A stretch of 64,000 nt of DNA from Brachypterus glaber (Eukaryota > Arthropoda > Insecta > Coleoptera > Kateretidae). A model generated the notes under the pieces. That model had not been told where the DNA came from. It searched no databases and saw only the letters and a program-made list of their open reading frames with translations. The stretch covers positions 27,741,026-27,805,025 of the forward strand of contig OY294048.1 in assembly GCA_958510825.1 (NCBI GenBank), given 5' to 3'. Numbering within the stretch: the stretch's first letter is position 1; each line of letters starts with the position of its first letter. A program made the position numbers and the translations under genes. This document shows positions 43,186 through 54,989 of this stretch, one piece after another.

Positions 43186-43310
43186 AAAAGGGGCTGTTCA
43201 AGAATGACGTCACCTCCATAGGGGGGAGGGGGTTGGTCAAAAGGTGACGAAAAGTGATGAAGGGGGGAAGGGGGGTCTGGCCAAAAGTGACGTCACCTTT
43301 AAAAAATTGT
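43186..43310. repeat. G-rich repeat with two TGACGTCA palindromes
   Basis: GGGGCTGTTCAAGAATGACG followed by TCACC opens a segment with GGTCAAAAGGTGACG and GGCCAAAAGTGACG. TGACGTCA occurs at 43205-43212 and 43288-43295. The layout looks like an insect DNA-transposon fragment rather than a promoter. Confidence 0.4.
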
Positions 43311-44152
43311 GTACGTATTTTTAAACAATTTTAGTGAAAATACTTATAGTAGAATTTTTATAAAAAAACTACGACATAAAAGACTGGAGTAAATTTTACT
43401 TTAGGCGTCGCTCTACAAAAAATTGTAATTATTTTTTCCCTATTCCTTAAAATAAAATTTAACCACCAGGAGCTCTGGGCCTAAAGGGCCTGTTTAAAGC
43501 TAAGTTGTACCCAAGTTTTTTGCTTTATTTGTTTTAACCTATAGATTTAAAAGTTTTAAAATATATTAAACTCGTATTTAACTTTTTATAATTTTTATAT
43601 ATTTTTTTAAATAAAAAAGTTTAATAGTATAGTTCTTTAATCTTTAGTTCCTACTATATGGAAAATATAATTGCTTAAATGAGATCCTATTTTTTTTGTC
43701 CGTATACGCTTTTTTAAATAATGGATTTTTCGGATCTAAAACACACATATACACAGTAAATAATGATAGGCACATCTATTTTTCACTATTTTAATATAAT
43801 ATTTTAGGTATTTATTATGATTTGTTTCTAGGTTAAGTATTTTAGAACATAATATCACTGACAGACATTGTTATAAAAATAAAAAGAAATAAAATATTAA
43901 TTTTACGATAGAAAGACAGAGACATCAATACCAGCTGACAAAATAAGCTTTGCACATGTTTAGACGGCCGGTAACATAACGGTAACATAATTTGGTAACC
44001 GCCACCGTTTGGTTTCCCCAAATTGGTGATAAAGCGGGTCTATAACGGTGCTATATCACGATATATCACCAAATTCTTATTACTAACAGTAAGTGTCATT
44101 AGTAATGGAGAGTGATATACCACCGATATACCACCATTTTGGATTACATAGG
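43311..44152. other. Non-coding; GGTAAC and TATATCACC repeats near the right
   Basis: Between about 43970 and 44140 GGTAACATAA, TATATCACCA and GATATACCACC recur in both orientations. No gene was recognised. Confidence 0.4.
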
Positions 44153-44452
44153 AAGTATTTTGAAATAAAAACTAATGAAAACTATTGAAAACAGTCTCTA
44201 ATTGATCCTAAAATACAAAAGTTGTCATTTTTTGAATATTTTCACAAAAAAAAAACAAAAAAAACCAAAAAAAAAATAACACAAAAAAAAAATTCAAAAA
44301 AAAACAAGCCTTAAAAAAAACGGTTTTTTACAACTCTACCTTAAATATTAAATTTGGGGTTTTTAGTATATTTTCACAAAAAAAAATTCAAAAAAAAAAC
44401 ACAAAAAACCTTAAAAAAAACAAGCCTTAAAAAACGGTTTCTTACAACTCTA
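44153..44452 (+). repeat. Dispersed repeat copy plus partial duplicate
   Basis: 44153-44338 matches 852-1039. Its right half (TATTTTCACAAAAAAAAA to AACGGTTTCTTACAACTCTA) is repeated at about 44370-44452, so this locus carries a local tandem duplication that the 0.85-kb copy lacks. Confidence 0.65.
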
Positions 44453-45126
44453 ATTTTGTACGGTCTCATTGACTCTTTCAGAGCGTGATCTAAAATTTGT
44501 GTTGAAACCGACCCTGTATAAATTTATTTAAATCTTATTGTCCTTTGTTCTTAGATTCTCCATCTCTTTATCTTTCTCCTTCTATTTAGGAAAAAGATAA
44601 CACCATAAAAACAAATGAAGGTTAGACAGAGAATTAAGCACCTAAGCCGATTTTTTGTAGGACAACGGTTACTAACCAAGTTAGGGGAATATGTATTTCT
44701 TTCTTTTTTTAACTCATCAATTAAACAGAGAAAGAGATATATACAGATTAACCGGCGTTACCACAAAAAAAAACTATATTTTCCTAATAAATCTGGCATC
44801 AACGCAATACATTCCGACGTGTGTCTTAGATTAGCAAATTACCACAACAAGCGCCTATTTGCAGCTCTCTGTGCAGGAGTTTGTTTTGCTTTTTTCTTGT
44901 TTAGTCTTTTTTTTTATGAGGGGGCCTTAGTTTACGTTAACGTTGGTTTGGCGTCTGTTTGTTGTTTTTTTTTCTAAAAAAATGTTTTTTATTTAAAATA
45001 ACGTATTGAAAAATGGTCAGCGCATGCGCAGTTTATCAAAACGCGGCATGAAGAGCTGCACATAGGCGCTCCTAAAGTATCTAGACAAGCGCCTAATTGC
45101 AGCTCTCCAGTTTTTTGTTGTTTGGT
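44453..45126. other. Non-coding; duplicated AAGCGCCTATTTGCAGCTCT motif
   Basis: A motif near AAGCGCCTA.TTGCAGCTCTC occurs at about 44849 and again at about 45088. The 120-codon frame at 44615 is unrecognised, and I do not treat it as a gene. Confidence 0.35.
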
Positions 45127-45401
45127 CAGGGCCGTAGCTATGGGGGGGGGTGCTTGGGGAGCATCCCCCCACCTATCTTGAAATAAAAAAAGTTGCATAT
45201 TTCATGAATTAAAAATATAAAAGTTGCAAATTTTTTCTAGGGTGGGACTTTTTTTTTTTTTTTAGTCATGAACTTTTTTTTTGTTTTGAGTTTTGAGAAA
45301 GGGTGAGACCTTTTTTTTATGAACTTTTTTTTGTAGAGGAAAAAAGTTGTGTTTTTAGGCTAAAAAAGTTGCAATTTTTGACCTCCTTCGCTACGGCTCT
45401 G
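45127..45401. mobile_element. 275-bp MITE, CAGGGCCGTAGC ends
   Basis: CAGGGCCGTAGC at the left and GCTACGGCTCTG at the right are inverted with one mismatch. CAGGG-type ends occur in hAT MITEs, but no 8-bp TSD is visible here. The interior is T-rich with G-rich left flank. Confidence 0.5.
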
Positions 45402-45937
45402 CTCTTAATATTAGTTTATGTCATGCTTGACAGTAATTTTGACGCGAAGAAAAACTAATGCTATCCTGTCTTAGATGTACATAACATCTTGACGGTGAGT
45501 TCCTCATTATATGACAGGGTATATTATTTGAGGTTGTGTGTAAAAACCGTCATTTATTGACAATCGACGTTGCCTATTGCAAAAACGAATAAAAATTGCT
45601 ATTGACATCATTAGGTCTCTTCGTTGGGACTGCACTTTCTTGCACTGACGTACACTTTTCATCCAACCAAATAAGTAGAGACCGAGGTAGAGACTGTACT
45701 TGTTCTTTAACTTAACATGTCAAAGAATGTGTTCAACTGTCCTACTTTGTATAAAGGAGGATATCGTATTTTGGGCTAAATCGCCTGCTACGATAAGATT
45801 TTACATACTTATACCCAATTGAAAATGACGGCTTTGTACAACAATTCAAGTCATTTTCAGTAGGGTAGATACATCAAAAATAATTAGCAACAATTTCAGC
45901 CCTTTTCTCAGCCCGAAACAAAGTTTAATTAATTATT
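45402..45937. other. Non-coding; small palindrome at 45813-45866
   Basis: ACCCAATTGAAAATGAC (45813-45829) and GTCATTTTCAGTAGGGT (45850-45866) form a short palindrome with the same end sequence as the 131-bp MITE at 10637-10767. The rest shows no gene. Confidence 0.5.
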
Positions 45938-47092
45938 TTAATGCAGGATTGGGTAAGATTTTTTTTGATTGTTTATTTTAATTTTTTTAATGGGACAATA
46001 CATATTAAAATAAAAACATAAATTATTAACAATAAATTTAAAGCCGTTATTAACACTTAACTTATAAATGTTTGTCCAACTTATATTGTTTATGGCCTCT
46101 TTAAAATTCTCTAAATTTGTATAAGATACCATTCTCTTATTATACTATACGCATTTATTTAAGATTTTTTGGCATTTGTAAAATTAGCATTTAACAAATG
46201 ACCAAAGTGATTCGGTTTTAACAACTTAATATCTAGGTTCTGTAACGGCAAGTTGGAAACCATATAGTCAATACACGACCTACTCGTCTTTCCCTTTTCG
46301 TTGGTAAAGACAGGCGTATATTCCCCTAAAGGTAAAGTAAACCTATACGAACTAAACAGATCCATCAATAGATTCGTATCCAAACATAAATCACTAAAGT
46401 CAATGTTGAAATCACCACAAAAAATAATAGATTAAGTCCTATTAAATGCATAATTTAAAGCCAATGTCAGTTGACCAAAAACCAAATTAACAGTATCATC
46501 TGGAGGTCTATACGCGGTAATTAAAATAAATTTTCCAGGCGAGGTACAGTAAACAGCACATATCTCAACATTGCACTCCATAGAAAGCTCCTTAACATAC
46601 ACAATTTCAGTTACATTTATATTTGGAATATCTTTTAAAAGAATTAAGAAACCTCCACGTATGTGCGATAATTGGATAATTGGATATAATTTTATAACCA
46701 GTTGCACATAAATCAGCTATATTTTTTTCGCCTATAGAATATTCAGTTAAACATAAAAAATCTAAAATCTACAGTGTTTTTGCAAGAACAAGTCTAAAAG
46801 GTTAGTATTACTAAGAATACTTTGGATATTTATATGAAAAATTGAAAATTTAAAATTTTAAGTTAAACTGTACTTATTTGTGCAATGTGATTACGAGCAG
46901 TTGTCCATAAAAAAATTATATTATCTAAAACTGTATTACTTACATTACTAGGAGATATACCCAAAATATTACTTTTTATAACTGAAGGTTCACACTTGAA
47001 GTCAGAGTTATTAGTAGAATCAGATAAGGCTTCACAAATCATAATGTTGCATATATTTACAAGTTCAGATGGCTCCCGATGAATCTTTATTA
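45938..47092 (-). pseudogene. LINE fragment: end of ORF1, AP endonuclease, linker
   Basis: Reading the minus strand: an open stretch at about 47092-46868 that could be the end of ORF1. Then IFHINIQSILSNTNLLDLF, DFLCLTEYSIGEKNIADLC and, in another frame, HIRGGFLILLKD, ITAYRPPDD, FCGDFNIDFSDL, SCIDYMVSN and PNHFGHL. These are the ordered motifs of a LINE AP-type endonuclease, with GDFN and IDY retained and SDH altered to NHF. The linker to the RT follows (FKEAINNISWTNIY, CPIKKIKI) and stops. At least two frameshifts and one TAA (between NRT and SIIF) break it. No RT follows, so the copy is 3'-truncated. Jockey/CR1-type by style. Confidence 0.8.
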
Positions 47093-47551
47093 ATTTTTAG
47101 AATATATTTAGCGATAATTGGTTAATTAATTTTGTATTCATGTTTGTTGACTTCATAGAAATATATATTTTGGTCCAAAATAACTCCGTATGTAAGGTCG
47201 CCAACACCACAAAACTACAAAACTTGTTGCTATCTTTATGTCATATTTTAAGGTAAAAGGTTTTAAGTTTGTTTTCGTGCTAGAAAGTGATTTATTTTTT
47301 GTTTATCAAGATGAAAAAGCTAATAATGATGATATTTAATGTATTATTCATTCTCTATAGGTTGGCAATAACGGTATTTACTACCAGCGGTTTACACACG
47401 AGTTTTGCCATCTAAATCCCGAATAGTAAATCTAGTATGGCTGTTCAAGGAGATTGGATTTACTAATCCTGATTTATAAATACAGCAAAAAAGTGCGTTT
47501 ATCACCGTATTTATAACTATGGCATTTAAGTGGCGTGTATACGCAGTCTGT
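47093..47551. other. Non-coding, no feature seen
   Basis: AT-rich DNA between the LINE fragment and the next inverted-repeat element; nothing recognised. Confidence 0.4.
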
Positions 47552-48988
47552 TATTATGTTGTTTTTTAGATAAACAAAAAATATTACATTTTTTTAATAT
47601 GATAAAGAGTCATATTTAGCCCAAGAATAATGCGTTGTTGTCATGTTTACGATAACAAATAATTCCTAACGAGTTTTCATTTATTTTTTTCTTCTTTATT
47701 AACAAACAAACTTGGTACAAATGAACTTGTTTCACAGTTTTTTATAATTTCTTTTTATGATTTTGCACCTTTTTAAACAAAAACATATTTATCTCATTTA
47801 GCCCAAAACCCACATTTAAAATGATATCTTTCTTTAATTAAATGACGTCAGGTTTGCATGAACAACTGCATTTTTAATATCAAACTCCATGTAAAATCGT
47901 ATTATTTCTGTTGGGGTGAATCCTCTCTAAAATCCTACGTAGCATGATGTAAAAATTTTCCCCCAAATTCATTCATTGACGTATGAAATGTACACCAGTA
48001 TATTTCCCTGAAAGCACTTGTCATTGTCACATACCATTAAAGGGGTATATGCTAAATGATAGAAATGTAATCCCTTGGTGTAATTGTACTAATTGTAGAA
48101 ATGCTATCATAGTCCCACTTGATAATATATCAACTTAGACATGGAAAATATATAGTTTGTTTATGAATTAGGTATAGGTTTAACCTAACGAACTAATAAC
48201 TCTTCTCTCTAGAATAGGCATTTCATTTGTAAAAACTGACAAAAACGTAGCCAACATATACATTTGTCTGTCTTACTCGCACAGCTTTGTTCTAACAGAG
48301 ACAACTATAACAGTTACTGGTAACTGTTATTGTTTAGGCCTGAATATACCTACTATTTGTTTAGAAACAAACCGAGATGTTGGCGATACTTTATATTAAC
48401 GGTATGCGTATTCTAGAGAGAAGAGTTATTAGTTCGTTGGTTTAACCATACAGTCAATTTATATATCTTATAGTAGTTTTTGATGAATATTTTTATTTTA
48501 TTAAACACAGAATTTCTTATTACGTGATGTATCATTACGGTAATACCTGTCCAACTGCTATTAACGGATCTGGGGAAAACAACCCTCCTTCACTAAATAC
48601 CCAACAAGGTGTGAGATCGCGTAAAACCCAAAGAACACAAAGGTAACTAAAATACTAAATTCAGAATTTCGTGAAGTGACTATCTTTTATACGATCCTGG
48701 ACTTTTTAACTAAGAAAGAAGGATATCGTTTTAAATGAGAGTTTTGGGCTAAATGAGAAAAACATGTTTTAGTTTAAAAAAGTGCAAAATGACGAAAAGA
48801 AATGATAAAAAACTGTGTAACAAGTTTATTTGTTAATAAAGAACCAAATTAAAAAAAAAAATAAAAACTCGTCAGGAATTATTCGTTATCGTAAACCCGA
48901 CAACAACGCATTATTCTTGCGCTAAATGTGACTATCATACTAAAAAAAAGTAATATTTTTTGTTTATCTAAAAACCAACATAATAACA
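47552..48988. mobile_element. TIR element with ~280-bp inverted ends
   Basis: Left arm 47552-47843 (GTTATTATGTTG, TTTTTAGATAAACAAAAAAT, AAGAATAATGCGTTGTTGTC, CATTTAGCCCAAAAC) is inverted at 48714-48988. The ~870-bp middle is not palindromic overall and contains a separate smaller hairpin at 48182-48446. No transposase frame was found. Confidence 0.65.
48182..48446. mobile_element. Hairpin MITE nested in the larger TIR element
   Basis: AACGAACTAATAACTCTTCT followed by CTCTAGAATA on the left is inverted as TATTCTAGAGAGAAGAGTTA and TTAGTTCGTT on the right. Its centre is offset from that of the enclosing element, so it is a separate insertion. Confidence 0.6.
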
Positions 48989-49045
48989 TTTAGGTAGAAT
49001 GTATAATAAAAACACTGTACAATATTAATAAAATATACAGCCTTT

Positions 49046-49782
49046 CAGGGTGTCTCTGAAATGCTTGGCCAAACTTTACATACGGTATGTTTAGAACAAA
49101 ACTGTAAAAAAAGTTCCTATAAACATATGCCCTAAAACGACTCGTAAGGAAGCTACGCCCCTTCAAAAGGGGTTTCAAAAATTCGATTTTTATTTAATAT
49201 CTCGGGAACCCTTTTTTTATGTTAACGAGGTATTGCACGTAATATATCTTTATTAAGCCTATCAGCCGATGGTATTTGAATGTCGTTACTTTAAGCAGGG
49301 GCCTTATCACTTTTTTGCCCCTTACTTTTTTCTGTGTAACTTTTTTGTAGATTTATTATTAGAATAGTATTCTTCAGGTAAAGATACATCAAAAGGTACT
49401 CGTATTGTTATACTGTAGAATTAACCGTTTTCGAGAAAAATTAATTTAACGTGAAATTTCACGTATTTTAGACGAAAAATTAAATACTAAAATGTTGAAA
49501 ACCAAAATTTCAATAAAGCAGTGTAAATGTACATCCAAAACTAAGAAAAAACTTCATATACAGGCACTTCCGTAAATCTATCCTAAGCGAGCTATGTCTC
49601 CTAAAAATTCACCATTTTTAAAGTGCCATGGTAGCTTTAAAAGCAATTTTTGGACCTACAAGTATAGAAACTTAGCTCCCTTACGAGTCGTTTTAGGACA
49701 TACGTTTCTAGGAACTTTTTTCACAGTTTTGCTGTATACATCCGGTATGTAAAGTTTGGCTAAGCAGTTCAGGGACACCCTG
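49046..49782. mobile_element. Mariner-type MITE with ~150-bp TIRs
   Basis: CAGGGTGTCTCTGAAATGCT on the left and AGCAGTTCAGGGACACCCTG on the right are inverted, with similarity running inward through AAACTTTACATAC, CCTAAAACGACTCGTAAG. A TA follows the right end; the left flank reads TT, so the target site is presumed mutated. The interior is non-coding. Confidence 0.65.
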
Positions 49783-49979
49783 TATTTATTTAAGTTAAAG
49801 GTCTATGTGTAAATTTTTCATAATCTAGTTTTAAAGCCACATTAAATTACTTGTCTGGGGTAACTCTGTCCCATGGAATTGCATGCTTTGAGTTATTGTT
49901 GAAGCTGCTGGCTTGCTTACAATGTTATTGTAGTATAAATACTTTAAAAATAACTCCATAATCGTTCTGAAACTTAACT

Positions 49980-50310
49980 ATGATATCTCGAGAAGATCGT
50001 ACAAATGTGGGGGTTTGTTCTACAACAGATCTTAGATTCTTTTGATAATATTTTATAGCGATCGTACATCTAAATTAATCACAAATCTAAAATATTTCTG
50101 TCATCTTACATCCAGTTCTGTCTCTGGGACCAAAGAATACTGCTCCTATAAAAAGTCAAAATTTCATTATTCTAACATAATAATTTTATTTAGAAAGTTA
50201 AAAATATGAAATTTGGTTACAAGTTGGCTCTCATGATAAGCTATGTTTTTGTGAAAAAAATGTTTCAAATTTTTGTATATAGAGGACGCTGCAGCCAGTT
50301 AACGGTTAAT
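49980..50310 (+). repeat. Dispersed repeat, copy of 6905-7230
   Basis: Related to 6905-7230 over about 325 bp with the same order of blocks. The class is unknown. The 65-codon frame at 50206 is not a gene. Confidence 0.6.
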
Positions 50311-50440
50311 TTTTATATTTACATTAACTACAATTTAAGTGCTCGCCATTTAGCCTGTTTTAAAGTGTGGTCTGCAGCAAAGCGCCGCGGCTTCAAACTG
50401 TAGTCCTTAAAAAATGTATTTCAAAAAATTAGATATTTGC

Positions 50441-50800
50441 TTACAAGTTGACTAGCATGTTTTTAAAATTTCCCGCATTTACAGGGACGCAATAAACGTT
50501 GTTTTTAGAATTTATATTTGCATTAAAAGACTTAGTTTTTATAAGAATTTGACGTAAAGTATTATCTGTTATTGTTATATTTAGGTTGTCTAAGTTTTGG
50601 ATTTTCTATTTAAAAAATAGTTTTATAAATAAAATTGACGGGCAACCATTTTTGGATAGTGTATCGTAAATTTGACTTTTTTCTCTATTAAAGTCATTAA
50701 TATTTGTACAAATTGATTTGGCTCTATCATATAAGAATTTAATTATGTCGTTTTTAACTGAATTGCAATGATTTGAATTGAAATTTAGGTATTTATTTTC
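50441..50800 (-). pseudogene. Penelope-like element fragment
   Basis: The minus-strand frame reads ENKYLNFNSNHCNSVKNDII, KFLYDRAKSICTNINDFNRE and DTLSKNGCPSILFI, then one TAG (50606-50608), and stays open as NLDNLNITITDNTLRQILIK and NNVYCVPVNAG to TAA at 50441. YL.F.S.H...K..+I..L..RA..IC and the later NG.P block are typical of Penelope-like reverse transcriptases just before the linker to the GIY-YIG domain. The GIY-YIG catalytic region and the RT palm are absent. Only about 118 codons survive, so it is a dead fragment. Confidence 0.65.
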
Positions 50801-52508
50801 TTAAAAATAAAAATATAGGTGAAACCTCACTGGGTCAAAGTTCAATTCTTTTATTAAAACAGGTTGATTTTACTTGCAGTTTTGATCTCCTGACACTGCT
50901 GTTGGTGAACACACTGTATATGGTTCCGCACCTTGTACAACTGAATAACGGTTTATCCTCTGCAACTTAGATACTGCTCCAGAACAATCTTACAATGGTA
51001 AATCCCTCCACAGAACTCACACAGACAAAACCTTTATTTCAAAATTTTCTAAAAATATAGGTAATTAGGTGTGGCTTTTCTAAAAAAAGATTTTACCAAC
51101 GATTTCTTCTAGAAATAGTTTTTCCTCACAGATAATAGACACATACTTTCCGAATAGATGAAATTTATTCCTGTTAACCCTATTAACGGCTTAAACTCCG
51201 GAATCTCCGATTATATCAGTTTTTTATGCACAATACTAACACAACTAATAACTCATAATTTGTAAAGATAAATAATCCGTACCATGCGATAGCTTAATAT
51301 AGCCAAAAATATAACTTTACTACGTTTTACAGGCTTCCAGAACAAAAAAGCAGAATTAACCTTTTTAGCTGGGTAAGAAATTATAGGGGAAAAGAAAGTT
51401 ATAGATGATGCAAAAATGACTGTCAAAATCTTAAAATATGTTAGTACTTAACAATAGCAAATAGTTACTATAGTACAAAATACTATTCAAATTTTATAAT
51501 TGTTTATTAAATATATGTTTTTACTAATTAAATATCTATTTTAATTTTTAGAAAAGAGAAATTTGTAATAAAACTAATCTCGAGAAATAAATTATAATTT
51601 GATAAAATACTCAGTTCATAAAAACATTGTTGGATAGCGTAAATCAATAACTATATTAATTATTTATTTGTTTAAATAATATTGTTTATGAGAATATATT
51701 TCAGATTTCTTTGGTTAATATGAATTGTATATGAATACTAATATAATTTAAAGAATACGTTTTTTGTGTAAATTTATAAATTGAAGGTTGCACTTTTTTC
51801 TTATTGATTGATTTGCCCTCAATATTACAGATGTCAATACTTGTATGTTAATCGATTTTATTTGAATCTTGAATTATTTTATAATGAATAATTGTTACAA
51901 TTTTTAAATTGTAACAACACATAGGCATATTAATCTTTTTTTCATGAAAACATAGCTTAATACATCAAGAATAAATATGAAGCATAACATTAAGTAATTA
52001 TTTTCAGGAAGAGGTTAAATTTTCAGTTTAAAAGTAAGGTATTTTTTGATAGCCGATGAAATCAAGTTTTCCTTAAAAAAAAGTTTAAGGTACTAGCAAA
52101 AATTAATTATACCTTTAGGGAAACTAGCTATATGATTTTTACATGTATTGAAGTGTTATATAAACGATATACTATTAATTTTTTCCATTGCGTTAATTTT
52201 GTTTCTCCCTATTTTGGCCATCAATCTAGGTAATTCCACCACCGTGTAACACTTAAGTGGCCTTTGCAAAATTTAGCACCTCCTCAGTACTTGTATTATC
52301 ATTGATAATTTATTAAAACTTAATAAACTGTCCATTTGTGGTAATAAATAAATAAATTTTAAATTGTGACTACCAATTATTTGTTTTTTAAGTTTAATTT
52401 ATTTACCACGAATATAAAATTTATTGATGTGTATTAAATGTCTCGTTAAATGTGTTATTTTATGGTCATATATTTGGGGTTGTTATGTATATATTTGGGG
52501 CTATCATA
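50801..52508. other. Non-coding, AT-rich, no gene recognised
   Basis: No credible open frame. A moderately GC-richer patch at about 50825-51010 includes an AATAAA on the minus strand and could be part of an old transposon or UTR, but nothing identifies it. Confidence 0.4.
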
Positions 52509-52510
52509 TA

Positions 52511-53089
52511 CAGCCTGTTCCAGAACCCGCTTACAGAAATTTGAGGGTATATTAAAAACCCTCTCGAAAATATGAAAAACATTTCAAAAAAAATCCATCT
52601 TCAATACTAATTAAAAAGGAAGCTATTTAATCTGACCAATCGTGTTGCTGATGTTAAATTATCTACAAATTAGTTTTTCCCTACTTATTAGAAACTATGG
52701 TTGCATTTTAATTGTTGACGCGTGCATTGTTTGAGACTTTCAACTTTAGAATTTTTTAGGTAATTATATTTTGACAAAACCGACAGAGGCCATCAATTCT
52801 ATTTTTATAGGGTCACTCCATCCGGCGGTGGTTTTTTGACATTAATAAATATTTATGTCACATTAATCACTATGTTAACCTACAGAATATGTACCTGCAA
52901 TAATTAAATTTGCTTCCATAGCTACAAATTCAACTTTTAAAGGTAATTTAAAAGTAACAGTATTGGTCCACTTAAAACGTTCTTATTTTTGAATTGAACG
53001 AAGATGGATTTTTTTGACTTTTTTTTATATTTTACAGAGGGTTTTTAGTATACCCTCAAATTTCTGTACCCGAGTTCTGGAACACGCTG
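52511..53089. mobile_element. TA-flanked MITE with ~100-bp TIRs
   Basis: CAGCCTGTTCCAGAACCCGC on the left and CGAGTTCTGGAACACGCTG on the right are inverted, continuing through ACAGAAATTTGAGGGTATA and ATCCATCTTC. TA flanks both ends (52509-52510, 53090-53091), consistent with Tc1/mariner. The interior is non-coding. Confidence 0.75.
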
Positions 53090-53851
53090 TATTTATTAGC
53101 CTTATTAAAATAAATACAGTTGAAAATATTTATCCTAAATATGCAATGTTGGGAAACTGATTATATTTGTTAAAAATATTTACTTAGATGTTCTACTATA
53201 AATGAAAATAAAATCACAGGTACCTAATGTATTAATGTTAAATACATAGTATATTTGTCCGGTGTGTGTACAAAAAGATGCGCTGTCTAGACACCTGAAG
53301 GAAGTATTTGCATAAATTCAACAATATTGTAATTTACTTTGAAATCTTAATGTTATCTTAAGAGCTCCTTGGTACCTACTTGTTTAAAGACTACGTAGTT
53401 TGAATGTACAATGTATACTGACAAAATATTTAAATTAAATTCTAAAATGAAGTTCAGTTAGGGGACTCTGGGACTGAAAAACTCAAGGACTGTCAACTTG
53501 GTTTACTTATATTTGATACAATAAATTTTAAATACAAAAATTACTGTTTAAAGATTAGTAATTTTCCCTACTATTATAATTAAAAATGAATCAAGCTCAT
53601 CTGACTTTTGTATTTATTTTTATAACTAGGCATTTCTGTGATATTTATTCACCGATGAAAGCCAACTTCAAAAAAATGTTAATTTGATTTGTATTTGAGA
53701 AAATATAACATGTACTGTGAATAGTATACAATAGAATGCGTAGCATTACATATCTTCACGGCTTGTTTCTGACATACCCCGCTCCTAGCTTTTGCAAAAA
53801 CTTCTTAAAAGTAGAAAAATAAATTACCACTTACTTACACTTACCTCAATT
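53090..53851. other. Non-coding; dispersed repeat at 53713-53768
   Basis: Contains the second copy of the 0.55-kb repeat (TACTGTGAATAGTATACAAT to CACGGCTTGTTT at 53713-53768). On the minus strand CAATTGAG/GTAAGTG near 53840-53850 is a good splice-donor match, but no exon can be tied to it. Confidence 0.4.
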
Positions 53852-54083
53852 GGAGAAAAAGAAGAAGAAGAATAAGAAGACGAGGAAGAAGAAGAAGAAG
53901 AAGAAGAAGAAGAAGAAGAAGAAGAAGAAGAAGAAGAAGAAGAAGAAGAAGAAGAAGAAGAAGAAGAAGAAGAAGAAGAAGAAGAAGAAGAAGAAGAAGA
54001 AGAAGAAGAAGAAGAAGAAGAAGAGGAGGAGGAAGAAAAAGAAGAAGAAGAAGAAGAAGAAGAAGAAGAAGAAGAAGAAAAAA
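53852..54083 (+). repeat. (GAA)n microsatellite
   Basis: About 230 bp of AGA/GAA repeats with a few interruptions (AATAAG, GAGGAGGA near 54024). Homopolymeric Lys, Glu, Leu or Ser frames here are artefacts. Confidence 0.98.
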
Positions 54084-54157
54084 ATAAGCACAAAAGAAGT
54101 CCCCGAAAAAATCTTTAATCATAAACACAATAGTGATATATACTGATGAATTGTTCT

Positions 54158-54357
54158 NNNNNNNNNNNNNNNNNNNNNNNNNNNNNNNNNNNNNNNNNNN
54201 NNNNNNNNNNNNNNNNNNNNNNNNNNNNNNNNNNNNNNNNNNNNNNNNNNNNNNNNNNNNNNNNNNNNNNNNNNNNNNNNNNNNNNNNNNNNNNNNNNNN
54301 NNNNNNNNNNNNNNNNNNNNNNNNNNNNNNNNNNNNNNNNNNNNNNNNNNNNNNNNN
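54158..54357. other. Assembly gap of 200 N
   Basis: Exactly 200 unknown bases. The 31 bases ending at the gap (54127-54157) reappear right after it (54358-54388) with one mismatch. This suggests overlapping contig ends or an unresolved tandem repeat. Confidence 0.98.
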
Positions 54358-54388
54358 ACAAAAGTGATATATACTGATGAATTGTTCT

Positions 54389-54922
54389 CCCCTATATTGA
54401 AAATTTAGTATATTCACTAAAGGGACATATGTTACTATTCCATGAGCAACTACTTGGAAACAGGTCTTCTCATGCATAAAACAGGACCCAGATCGGTGTC
54501 TTGACCGCGACCTTTGACCCTTTAGTGCATCCCATCCCTCGAGATGTTATTTAAGTCTCTAAATTCACTCAAGTCCGAGAAGTAGGTGGTTATTTGTCTA
54601 TGGTAATCTGATAATTATGCAAATGTCATACTCCTTCCTTCCTTATGGTTATCCGACGCAAATTGCCTTTAATTAATTAGATCAAAAATGCAGCATCTGA
54701 TCTAGAATTGATTACACTAGGCAACTTTTTTTTTTGCCCTGATCTGAAAGTAAATTTTTCTTACTAATCCAAGGGAGTAGAATCCGAATCTGTTCTTAGA
54801 AAAATTCTAACACCACACATTTTCAAGGTATAAGTCCAGGAAATAATGACGCAAAAAAAAAATAAAAAGCCTAAAATTAACGTGCACAGTTTACTTAATT
54901 ATAGCTTATAAAATCCTTACAA

Positions 54923-54989
<67 letters not shown>

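Noticed and set aside
43205..43295. Two TGACGTCA sites as a CREB-regulated promoter
   Set aside because: They fall in a repeat-like G-rich segment with no gene next to it, so a regulatory role is unsupported.
44615..44977. 120-codon frame with a hydrophobic C-terminus
   Set aside because: No family resemblance, start context or splice signals; it is followed by repeats. I could not support it as a gene.
53824..54146. Four long open frames with poly-Lys, poly-Ser, poly-Phe and poly-Leu
   Set aside because: All are readings of the GAA/TTC microsatellite in different frames; they have no other protein character.
54115..54477. Open frames spanning the N block
   Set aside because: They exist only because unknown bases do not contain stops.
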